A DNA stretch of 39,566 nucleotides from DATGFK01 sp040007395 (lineage in GTDB: Bacteria; Chloroflexota; Anaerolineae; Aggregatilineales; UBA2796). The DNA is taken from contig JBDTVG010000131.1 of NCBI GenBank assembly GCA_040007395.1, positions 1-39,566 on the forward strand. Direction: 5' to 3'. Below the pieces are notes generated by a model, which was not told the origin of the DNA, did not search any database, and saw nothing but the letters and a program-made list of their open reading frames with translations. Position numbers and translations under genes: made by a program. Below, one piece after another: positions 1 through 6,332 of this stretch; position 1 is the stretch's first letter, and each line of letters opens with the position of its first letter.

Positions 1-835
1 TGCTACCACCCAGATAGGTCGAGTAGACCAAGGCTGTACCGCTTGGGTCCAGCTTAGTTACAAAGGCATCGCCGCAGCAACTCCCGCCACCGTACATGGA
101 CTGGAAAGCATTGCTAGTTGGGAAGTTGGTCGAAGCTGTCCTACCAGTGATATAGGCGTTACCGCTGCCGTCTACCGCTAGTCCAATGCCATAATCATCA
201 TTGCTACCACCCAGATAGGTCGAGTAGACCAAGGCTGTACCGCTTGGGTCCAGCTTGGTCACGAACGCATCGGCTAGGTTATTTCCACCAAATATTGTCT
301 GAAAAGCATTGACCGTTGGGAAATTAATTGAACGGGTGAAGCCATCTATATAAGCATTGCCACTGGTGTCTATTGCGATAGCTCCACCATCGTCATTATC
401 ACTACCGCCCAGATAGGTTGAGTAGACTAAGGCTGTACCGCTTGGGTCCAGCTTGGTCACGAACGCATCATAGGTACTCGCGATTGTTGGTTGGAAGGCT
501 CCCGCCGTCATTGGGAAGTTTGCTGAACTAGTATCACCAGTGACATAGGCATTGCCGCTGCTATCTACCCTAATACCATGTCCACTATCCTGACCGCTGC
601 CGCCCAGATAAGTTGAGTAGGCGAGCGCCGTACCTGCTGCATTCAGCTTTGTGACAAAAACATCGCCGCCATTGCAGCAACTACCGCCGCCATACATGGA
701 CTGGAAAGCATTAGCAGTTGGGAAGTTAGTGGAATAAGTGTAGCCTACGATATAGACGCTGCCACTGCCATCAACCGCAATCCCATTGCCGTAATCATTG
801 CCGCTACCGCCCAAATACGTCGAATAAGCCAGTGT
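1..835 (-). repeat. In-frame tandem repeats of about 195-207 bp (SBBP blades)
   Basis: The equivalent base of the GGS-coding motif falls at about 2, 203, 401, 596 and 803, giving spacings of 201, 198, 195 and 207 bp, all multiples of three. The stretches 1-55 and 202-256 are identical base for base, and 202-270 is close to 401-468, while the copies at 596 and 803 are more diverged. The repeats lie inside the coding frame and encode successive propeller blades. Confidence 0.85.
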
Positions 836-1651
836 TGGGTCGATGACCAGCGGCAATCTCGCGTCGTAATTGCCCACCGCGAACCCGATCTCGCCTGTGT
901 CGGATTGCGTGTAATGCACATCAACGGGGAGATGCTGTCCGGCGTAGCTCTGCCAGACAATGGGCGCTTGTTCGGTTAAGGTTTTTCCATTGGGCAACTC
1001 AATCAGCAGATCGCCGGTAGTGGAGTCAATGTGCGCTCCGGTTGCGCCGCCATACTGCCAGCGGATCAGCGTCGGATCGGCGTGGGGCGCGACGGTGTAC
1101 GTCCCTTTGAGCAAGCCCGTGTGTCCGTCATAGCGCAGATCGATCCCCGGATACAGATTCGTGTAGACCACGCTGCCATACGTCGGGATGTTGGTGTGCC
1201 ATTTGGCTGGATCGTTGCCGATGAACTCGTTGACAATGCCGGGCAGTGGATCGGCACTGGTCATCGTCGGCGCAGGGTTTGCGCCCTCGAAGTGCAACCG
1301 CACCACGCTCGGTGGATTGGCAGGCATAGCGATCTTTTCAATGGGGGAGGCGGCGTGATTTGCTTGAGTTGAGAGGGAGAGGACGACTTCCGCCGGGGTG
1401 AAGAACAGCGTCCCTGCACCGCTGCGGACTTGATAGCGCACGGCTGAATCTGTCTCGCCAACGTTGGGGATAAACGACAACGGCAAATTACCATAATGTT
1501 GTGCCAGCGCAGCCTTACTATCCATAGCAGGTGCAGGATTGGCTGTGGTAGTTAGGGCGGCGGCGGTTGGAATGGGATGCAACAATAGGACGAAAAACGT
1601 CAGGGCGAAAAGCACGACGACAGCGCGATGAAAACGACGATATACGACCAT
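1..1651 (-). CDS. SBBP-repeat beta-propeller secreted protein (5' part, runs off left edge)
   Basis: The frame is open from an ATG at 1651 to the left edge (about 550 codons), so the C-terminus lies outside the window. Residues 1 to about 32 form a signal peptide with a basic start (MVVYRRFHR), a hydrophobic core and an A-rich end. About residues 48-280 match the N-terminal domain usual in SBBP proteins (DUF7948-like), with a VRYQVRSGAG-like segment and a V-IDPTLAYSTYLGGS exit. After that come SBBP repeats of the form YSTYLGGS-D-G-IAVD-GNAYVTG-T-S-NFPT-NAFQ, each about 65-69 residues. I see five starts. SBBP repeats are known to fold as beta-propeller blades in exported proteins; ligand and role are unknown. 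The gene is divergent from the Rieske operon. Confidence 0.88.
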   Translation of the reverse strand, partial: MVVYRRFHRAVVVLFALTFFVLLLHPIPTAAALTTTANPAPAMDSKAALAQHYGNLPLSFIPNVGETDSAVRYQVRSGAGTLFFTPAEVVLSLSTQANHAASPIEKIAMPANPPSVVRLHFEGANPAPTMTSADPLPGIVNEFIGNDPAKWHTNIPTYGSVVYTNLYPGIDLRYDGHTGLLKGTYTVAPHADPTLIRWQYGGATGAHIDSTTGDLLIELPNGKTLTEQAPIVWQSYAGQHLPVDVHYTQSDTGEIGFAVGNYDARLPLVIDPTLAYSTYLGGSGNDYGNGIAVDGSGSVYIVGYTYSTNFPTANAFQSMYGGGSCCNGGDVFVTKLNAAGTALAYSTYLGGSGQDSGHGIRVDSSGNAYVTGDTSSANFPMTAGAFQPTIASTYDAFVTKLDPSGTALVYSTYLGGSDNDDGGAIAIDTSGNAYIDGFTRSINFPTVNAFQTIFGGNNLADAFVTKLDPSGTALVYSTYLGGSNDDYGIGLAVDGSGNAYITGRTASTNFPTSNAFQSMYGGGSCCGDAFVTKLDPSGTALVYSTYLGGS

Positions 1652-1915
1652 GACTGTCTCCCCGCAAAATTTATGAAGCGTAAGTTACGATAGTGTCTGC
1701 CCTCTACGCGGCGCTCAGATAACGAGGGAGCATCCCTATGCATTATCCCACACGATACCCTCATTGTGGGGCAGGCAGTTGTCGTTTCATATTACAGAGT
1801 TGTTCGGAACAAGCGATCCGCAAGATGTTGTGCCTGCGTGAAATGTTAAACCAATTGGTCGTAATCCACTCATAAACAAGGTAAAATTTATCTATATCTT
1901 TGGGAGAGGTTATTA
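1652..1915. other. Intergenic region between divergent genes
   Basis: This stretch separates the SBBP gene (leftward) from the Rieske gene (rightward) and must hold both promoters. An AT-rich segment at about 1878-1900 (AAATTTATCTATATC) lies just before the GGGAGAGG ribosome binding site at 1901-1908, but I cannot assign clear -35 and -10 boxes. A small inverted repeat, CCCACA with TGTGGG, sits within about 1747-1775. No ORF or RNA gene is recognised. Confidence 0.4.
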
Positions 1916-2320
1916 ATGACTGACGTTGCTAAATCGTGGGTGCGCCTGTGTACACTCGATGAACTGCCGGAGCAAAAAGCTGTCGAGCTAAACATTAACG
2001 GACAACGCCTTGTGATTGCCCGCTGTGGCGAGAGTGTTTCGGTTCTGCAAGGCTATTGTTCGCACATGCTGTTTCCGTTAGCTGGCAGTCGCGTTGATGA
2101 TTGTGTCTTGGTGTGCAGTCTACATGAGAGCAGCTTTAATGTTCGCGATGGCTCTGTGGCTGAGTGGTCGTCTTTCCCAGCGTTCACAGGTAAGGCGCTT
2201 GCCGCTATTCGTGATCGTAAGGCACTGCGTACCTACGAGACACGCACTACCAATGGCGACGTTTATGTCCTATGGTCTGCCAATGATCCAGAGTCCGTCA
2301 ACGTGCGAATCAAAGTCTAA
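1916..2320 (+). CDS. Rieske [2Fe-2S] ferredoxin-like protein
   Basis: A 134-residue soluble protein with a complete Rieske cluster-binding signature: C48-S-H50 and C67-S-L-H70, separated by 16 residues. By family knowledge the two cysteines and two histidines bind a [2Fe-2S] cluster that passes electrons. Its length and lack of a membrane anchor fit a stand-alone Rieske ferredoxin (NirD or BphF type) rather than the cytochrome bc1/b6f subunit. The start has a strong ribosome binding site (GGGAGAGG). The next gene begins directly after its stop, so the two are probably co-transcribed with the TusA-like protein. The redox partner is not visible here. Confidence 0.88.
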   Translation: MTDVAKSWVRLCTLDELPEQKAVELNINGQRLVIARCGESVSVLQGYCSHMLFPLAGSRVDDCVLVCSLHESSFNVRDGSVAEWSSFPAFTGKALAAIRDRKALRTYETRTTNGDVYVLWSANDPESVNVRIKV

Positions 2321-2557
2321 GTGCCAGCGAATATGGTACAAGATACTTTTGCCTCGAATATCGAGATTTGTTACGAAATTTTGCTGTATCTGTCGAGTAG
2401 ATTGATGCGTCTACAACCGGGCGACGTGTTGGAATTTGTTACGGGCGACCCGACTGCTAACGAGAAGATCCCGCCGTGGTGCGATGCACGCGGGTATACG
2501 CTGTTGGAAAGTGGCCTCTCCGAAGATGGACGGCAGCGTTTTTTGATCCAGAAGTAG
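2321..2557 (+). CDS. TusA/SirA-like sulfur carrier protein lacking the CPxP motif
   Basis: A 78-residue protein starting at GTG abutting the Rieske stop; an ATG at 2333 is an alternative start. The segment from about residue 28 (RLMRLQPGDVLEFVTGDPTA, then KIPPWCDARGYTLLE) matches the C-terminal two thirds of TusA-family proteins, where the helix after the active-site Cys is followed by a beta strand, a D-P turn and a second helix. TusA normally carries a Cys-Pro-x-Pro motif at its N-terminal helix; here the equivalent site is C17 followed by Y-E-I, so the prolines are missing while the cysteine is kept. Sulfur relay is the known family role, but the altered motif makes this uncertain. Pairing with a Rieske protein suggests a redox or sulfur-related job. 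Confidence 0.72.
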   Translation: MPANMVQDTFASNIEICYEILLYLSSRLMRLQPGDVLEFVTGDPTANEKIPPWCDARGYTLLESGLSEDGRQRFLIQK

Positions 2558-2565
2558 AGGCTGAT

Positions 2566-3195
2566 GTGTTTATCAAAGCGATAAAGCGACTGGCACAAGC
2601 AGTGCCAATCTGGATTGTGGCGCTGTTGATTAGTGCGTGTGGCACGATTGCCCCTGCTCCAGTACCAACAGTGTATCCTGTGCAACCGACGATACTCCCG
2701 CAAGCAACGGTAGGATCACTTGCCAGTATAACCGTTGATCAGGTAGGGGTGACTCTGCTTGCACCAACAACATGGAAGCCGCCAGCAGTAACCAGCGACA
2801 AGCGGCTGGTGCTCTCGCCCGACGGTTCAACCGACATCTCTGTGACATCGGGGCCATTTCTGTACGTGATTGCCGATGCGGGCAGTGTGCTGGCGAAAAG
2901 CCTATCCTATACCTTTCGTCCCGATATAACTGATCCAGCGCTGCAACTTGATCTACTGCTGCAAGCACTTAATATTGATGCCTACAGTTTTGGTCGTGGG
3001 CAAAAATACGAAGGGGCGCAGTATCCTGCCGCGATGGTTACAGGCTTTGCCCGCGATAATCAACTAACCTTAATGTTGATGAAGGCGGGGGACAATCGCT
3101 GGATATTCGTCGGCGCTCAATCGCCAGAACGCCTGTATAGCTATTACGACAGTGTTGTTTTTACACCTGCCATTAATTCAATCAAAGTCAAATAG
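2566..3195 (+). CDS. Putative lipoprotein, PsbP-like fold possible
   Basis: The reading frame is open from 2476, inside the TusA-like gene, but the best start is GTG at 2566, preceded by AGAGG at 2556-2560 and giving a clean lipoprotein signal: basic start, hydrophobic stretch (IWIVALLI) and a lipobox ending in C25 (I-S-A-C). The mature part begins with a P- and A-rich linker, then about 160 residues with V-G-V-T-L-L-A-P-T-T-W near the start and a closing FVGAQSPE segment, a pattern seen in small PsbP-like or DUF-type envelope lipoproteins. I do not recognise a specific family. It sits 8 bases after the TusA-like stop and 29 bases before recF, so it probably belongs to the same transcript. 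Confidence 0.7.
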   Translation: MFIKAIKRLAQAVPIWIVALLISACGTIAPAPVPTVYPVQPTILPQATVGSLASITVDQVGVTLLAPTTWKPPAVTSDKRLVLSPDGSTDISVTSGPFLYVIADAGSVLAKSLSYTFRPDITDPALQLDLLLQALNIDAYSFGRGQKYEGAQYPAAMVTGFARDNQLTLMLMKAGDNRWIFVGAQSPERLYSYYDSVVFTPAINSIKVK

Positions 3196-3224
3196 CCTAG
3201 TTTGCTGGAATGGTAAGGCGCTCG

Positions 3225-4436
3225 ATGCGTCTGTTACATCTTTCGCTCACCAACTTCCGCCTCTATACACGGCTGGAACTCTCGCTGCCCGAAGGCCCAG
3301 TGCTGCTGTATGGGGCTAATGCACAGGGCAAGACCAGTATTCTTGAGGCCATTTACTATCTAGCAACCTCACGATCTCCTTGGACAACCTCGGATCGCCA
3401 AATGCTCAACTGGCGCGTGCAAAACGATGTGCAGCCATTTGTGCGGATTAGCGCAGAAACGGATAACCTACGCCGCTCGCTGAACAAGATCGATATTACG
3501 CTCTATAAAGAGTCGCTGGAGGAGGTAGGACGTTTCCGCAAGGAAATTCGCGTCAATGGCGTGCAGCGTCGAGCGATGGATTTGCTAGGCGAAATCAATG
3601 TCGTTATGTTTCTGCCGCAAGACTTGGCGATAATCGAAGGCCCACCCGCCCATCGTCGTCGCTACTTGAACATCACCCTATCGCAAACCGATCCCGCTTA
3701 CGTTCAGGCGCTCCACAATTACGAGAAAGCGCTCGAACAACGGAATGCCCTGCTGCGCCAGATCAGTAAGAAGCAGGCTAGCCCCGGCGAACTGGTCTAC
3801 TGGGATAACGAACTCGTCACTTCGGGCAGCGTGATTATTTCAGGGCGGCAGCACTTGCTGCGCGAACTGGAAGGGCTAGCTCAGAAAGTTCATGCCGACC
3901 TGACAGGTGGTAGCGAAGTGCTGGAATTACAATACCTGCCAAGTTTTATGCCTACCGCAACGACTACTGGTCAACTTTCGTTCAGTGTGCCGGGGCTTGA
4001 TCTGCACCGCCAATTGGAGCCGCGTGAGATCGAGCCGCAGTTTCGCGCCACGCTGGCTAGCAATGCCCGTGAGGAGATTGCACGTGGTATCACGCTGGTT
4101 GGACCCCAACGTGATGAACTACGCTTTACTGTAAACGGTCATGACCTCGGCGACTTTGGATCGCGTGGGCAGGCCCGCACCGCCGTGATCGCGCTCAAAC
4201 TCGCTGAACTTGGCTGGATGCGATCCGTTACGGGCGAATGGCCTGTGCTGCTGCTTGATGAACTAATCGCCGAACTCGATCACGAACGCCGCACCTACTT
4301 GTTAGACCGCATTGATGGAGCCACACAGTCGATACTCACCACGACAGAACCCGATATTTTCACGAAGTCTTTCCTAAGTAAGGCTGTCGTTTTGCAGGTT
4401 CAGGCCGGGCAGATCAACCCTGCTCCGATTCCTTAA
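3225..4436 (+). CDS. recF: DNA replication and repair protein RecF
   Basis: Encodes about 403 residues. RecF is an SMC-like ATPase that helps load RecA on gapped single-stranded DNA with RecO and RecR. The N-terminus reads MRLLHLSLTNFRLY, typical of RecF, followed by a Walker A at about residues 30-38 (GANAQGKTS). An ABC-type signature (GSRGQARTA) lies near residue 312 and a Walker B (VLLLDELIAELD) has its key Asp near residue 345. An upstream in-frame ATG at 3210 exists, but 3225 has a well-spaced GGTAAGG ribosome binding site and the usual start. Here recF follows a lipoprotein gene, not dnaN or gyrB as in many bacteria. Its stop overlaps the end of an opposite-strand gene remnant. Confidence 0.93.
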   Translation: MRLLHLSLTNFRLYTRLELSLPEGPVLLYGANAQGKTSILEAIYYLATSRSPWTTSDRQMLNWRVQNDVQPFVRISAETDNLRRSLNKIDITLYKESLEEVGRFRKEIRVNGVQRRAMDLLGEINVVMFLPQDLAIIEGPPAHRRRYLNITLSQTDPAYVQALHNYEKALEQRNALLRQISKKQASPGELVYWDNELVTSGSVIISGRQHLLRELEGLAQKVHADLTGGSEVLELQYLPSFMPTATTTGQLSFSVPGLDLHRQLEPREIEPQFRATLASNAREEIARGITLVGPQRDELRFTVNGHDLGDFGSRGQARTAVIALKLAELGWMRSVTGEWPVLLLDELIAELDHERRTYLLDRIDGATQSILTTTEPDIFTKSFLSKAVVLQVQAGQINPAPIP

Positions 4437-4585
4437 GCCACCCAGACCCAGTGAACAAAGCGATCCAGTAACATAATCTGCCAAGTGAAGGCCACGATGA
4501 TATAGAGCGCTAGCGCCCAGTGCTGTTTGACCAAATTCGCCACAATGAAAAAGCAAGGGAACATCACCAGCAGATAGCAGTCATA
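4433..4585 (-). pseudogene. Remnant: C-terminus of a PIG-V-like membrane mannosyltransferase
   Basis: On the minus strand a 50-codon frame ends at a TAA at 4433-4435 and reads YLLVMFPCFFIVANL..., ending VHWVWVA. It is very hydrophobic and resembles the last transmembrane part of bacterial PIG-V-type mannosyltransferases, which often have a Y-L-L-x-x-F-P motif and end in W-x-W-V-A. A TAG stop lies in frame at 4586-4588 and the frame has no usable start, so only the 3' end of a former gene remains. The break lies about 25 bases from the 3' end of tRNA-Arg. The stop overlaps the recF stop. The family assignment is from memory of motif style and is tentative. Confidence 0.45.
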
Positions 4586-4613
4586 CTAAAAGTTCGATTC
4601 TGATCTCTTTAGG

Positions 4614-4685
4614 TGTCCCCGGTGGGAATCGAACCCACGCTTTTGGCTTCGGAGGCCAACGCTCTATCCGCTGAGCTACGGAGAC
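4614..4685 (-). tRNA. tRNA-Arg (anticodon CCG)
   Basis: The minus strand folds into a full cloverleaf. The acceptor stem is GTCTCCG with CGGGGAC (7 pairs, one G-T), then a D-arm (GCTC...GAGC), an anticodon stem TTGGC/GCCAA enclosing the loop CTCCGAA with anticodon CCG, a short variable loop, and a T-arm GTGGG/CCCAC with loop TTCGATT. The discriminator base is A and the CCA end is not encoded in full. It decodes CGG arginine codons. Confidence 0.95.
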
Positions 4686-4844
4686 ATAGTAGAGAATGTT
4701 ACCCGTAGGAGCGCTGTAAGTCAAGCCTTGTAAACATAAGTTGCTGGATATTTTCACGATGCGCCAAATTGTATAGATCCAAAGACGTTATCGTCAACAA
4801 ACACAGCAATGCGGCCCTTGATGATGTTTGCCAGTTTTCTTTAC

Positions 4845-4925
4845 TTACCCAAATTTGATACGGTTGCCCGGATCAGTTACCATAAGAATGTTGACCTCGC
4901 CTAATTTCGGCGCATACACTATCAA
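4845..4925 (-). pseudogene. Possible remnant of a VOC/glyoxalase-family gene 3' end
   Basis: A short minus-strand segment ends VNILMVTDPGNRIKFG and a stop. Proteins of the vicinal oxygen chelate superfamily commonly end with a D-P-D-G-N-x-I-E-[FL] strand. The match is short and one residue of that motif (the second Asp) is missing, so this is a weak call. No start or ribosome binding site goes with it. Confidence 0.22.
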
Positions 4926-4945
4926 CCCAGCATAGAAAGGAAAAA

Positions 4946-4972
4946 CGAAATTCCCTAACCATAGGAATTTCG
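4946..4972 (+). promoter_or_regulatory. 9-bp perfect inverted repeat upstream of the O-methyltransferase
   Basis: CGAAATTCC (4946-4954) pairs with GGAATTTCG (4964-4972) across a 9-base spacer, ending 13 bases before the ATG at 4986. It could be an operator or an RNA hairpin close to the ribosome binding region. There is no U-tract, so a terminator is unlikely. Confidence 0.45.
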
Positions 4973-4985
4973 CTGGATAAGCCAT

Positions 4986-6017
4986 ATGAACGCATCGAAA
5001 AATGTAGATAGGTCTCCTAATGAACGCATGTTTCAACTACTCAGTGGTTATTGGATTACGCGGGCGATCCATGTTGCCGCAGAACTTGATATAGCCGAGC
5101 ATTTGAAGGGCGGACCACAAAGCTATGAGGCGCTTGCCGCCGCTACAGAAACAGATCCCTCTTCGTTGTATCGTCTGCTGCGAGCCTTAGCCAGTGTAGG
5201 AATATTTGCAGAAGTTGAAGAAAAGCGATTTGAGCTGACCCCATTAGCAGCCACTCTATTAAAAGATACGCCAAATTCTTTGCGTGGCAACGCCATTATG
5301 CAAAGCTATGAAATTTATTGGCAGTCTTGGGGTGAATTGGCAAGTAGTGTTAAGACTGGCGAACCTGTCTTTAATCGACTCTTCGGCGCTGATTTTTTTA
5401 GTTATTTGTCCCAAACCCCAGAATTCAGTAAACGATTTAATGAAGGGATGGCAGCTATCACGGCGCAAAGCGATGGCGCGATTGTCACTGCCTATGATTT
5501 TTCGGGAATCTCTACCATTGTCGATGTAGGCGGCGGTACTGGAGAATTATTGGCGGCTATTCTCAAGGCTGCGCCGCATAGTCGAGGTATTCTGCTGGAT
5601 CAACCAGCTACAGTCGAACAGGCCAAAGGAATATTCCGCGAAAGTTCGCTGCTAGAACGCTGCACATTTGTCGAAGGCAGTTTTTTCGACGCGGTACCTA
5701 GCGGTGGCAATGTCTATATTTTGAAGAATATTCTCCACGATTGGAGCGATGAACAGGCCATTAATATTTTGCAGCAGTGTCGAAAAGTTATCGGTAACGG
5801 ACAAAAGCTGCTCATCATGGAAACTGTTATCCCTAGTGGCAATGAGCCATTTTTGGGGAAACTGATCGACCTCCAGTTGATGCTTTTCTTTAAGGGTGGA
5901 CGTGAGCGCACGGCGGCTGAATTCGGAATTTTGCTTGAAGCTGCCAATTTCTCGCTAGCGCGAGTTATTCCGACTTTTACACCACGAGTTGCAATCGTTG
6001 AGGCCATCGCTAAGTAG
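4986..6017 (+). CDS. SAM-dependent O-methyltransferase, class II (COMT/acetylserotonin type)
   Basis: Encodes 343 residues with the two-part layout of the family. An N-terminal winged-helix dimerisation domain (about 15-100; FQLLSGYWITRAIHVAAELD) is followed by a Rossmann SAM-binding domain with motif I at about 178-188 (IVDVGGGTGEL), the acidic D205 in ILLD, and the conserved ILKNILHDWSDE segment (about 245-256) whose His251 aligns with the catalytic base of caffeate/hydroxyneurosporene-type enzymes. Such enzymes methylate hydroxyl groups of small aromatic, quinone-like or polyketide molecules; the substrate cannot be told. It ends shortly before the promoter of the methionine block but has its own upstream region. 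Confidence 0.87.
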   Translation: MNASKNVDRSPNERMFQLLSGYWITRAIHVAAELDIAEHLKGGPQSYEALAAATETDPSSLYRLLRALASVGIFAEVEEKRFELTPLAATLLKDTPNSLRGNAIMQSYEIYWQSWGELASSVKTGEPVFNRLFGADFFSYLSQTPEFSKRFNEGMAAITAQSDGAIVTAYDFSGISTIVDVGGGTGELLAAILKAAPHSRGILLDQPATVEQAKGIFRESSLLERCTFVEGSFFDAVPSGGNVYILKNILHDWSDEQAINILQQCRKVIGNGQKLLIMETVIPSGNEPFLGKLIDLQLMLFFKGGRERTAAEFGILLEAANFSLARVIPTFTPRVAIVEAIAK

Positions 6018-6072
6018 GGAAGTTCAGTAGCAAATTGTAAGGGATTGTTCAGCCGAAGCGTCGATCTATAAC

Positions 6073-6101
6073 TTGACGCATAGCAGCACCTATGCTATGA
6101 T
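6073..6101 (+). promoter_or_regulatory. Sigma-70-type promoter for the SAM riboswitch/metH transcript
   Basis: TTGACG (6073-6078) and TATGAT (6096-6101) are separated by exactly 17 bases and lie about 20 bases before the riboswitch aptamer, the expected position for a leader promoter. Confidence 0.7.
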
Positions 6102-6118
6102 GTTCCGCACAACTTATA

Positions 6119-6219
6119 TACTCATCAAGAGCAGTGGAGGGTACGGCCCTATGAAACTGCGGCAACCCCCGAGGCGTTGGGAAGGTGCCAATTCCGACAG
6201 AGATCCTGGCAGATGAGGC
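6119..6219 (+). ncRNA. SAM-I (S-box) riboswitch aptamer
   Basis: The stretch holds the conserved S-box core in order: ATCAAGAG, GTGGAGGG, GGCCCTATGAA, GGCAACC, AAGGTGCCAATTCC, CAGA and AGATGAG. The closing P1 stem is CTCATC (6121-6126) with GATGAG (6212-6217). By family knowledge, SAM binding stabilises P1 and lets a downstream terminator form, shutting off methionine genes when SAM is plentiful. A terminator follows at 6240-6265 and metH next. Confidence 0.96.
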
Positions 6220-6239
6220 GCAAATTTTTCGATTTGTAC

Positions 6240-6265
6240 CCTTCCTGTTTGGAAGGTTTTTTTTT
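6240..6265 (+). terminator. Riboswitch expression-platform terminator
   Basis: CCTTCC (6240-6245) pairs with GGAAGG (6251-6256) around a TGTTT loop and is followed by nine T residues (6257-6265). It lies between the SAM-I aptamer and metH, so it is the OFF-state intrinsic terminator. Confidence 0.9.
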
Positions 6266-6332
6266 GCAATGTGCCAAGCAATAGTTTGACAAGAATTCCA
6301 TAACACACGATTGGTACGGAGAGATGGATCGT

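Larger units (their letters stand above)
4686..4985. other. Intergenic stretch with possible gene debris
   Basis: No intact gene is seen between tRNA-Arg and the O-methyltransferase. On the minus strand two short coding-like pieces in different frames can be read: about 4845-4925 (LGEVNILMVTDPGNRIKFG then stop, like the end of a VOC/glyoxalase protein, where DPDGNRIEF is usual) and about 4760-4840 (NIIKGRIAVFVDDNVFG). Together with the remnant on the other side of the tRNA this looks like a decayed region, but the pieces are too short to be sure. Confidence 0.35.

Noticed and set aside
1..835. Regular repeats that might suggest a CRISPR array
   Set aside because: Units are about 200 bp, in frame, diverged and encode YSTYLGGS-type blades; no short constant repeat with unique spacers.
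1031..1372. Plus-strand ORF of 113 codons
   Set aside because: Lies opposite the SBBP protein N-terminal domain, whose frame is supported by signal peptide and family motifs.
2476..2565. N-terminal extension of the lipoprotein gene
   Set aside because: It overlaps the TusA-like gene and would place about 30 extra residues before a normal lipoprotein signal; GTG 2566 has a ribosome binding site.
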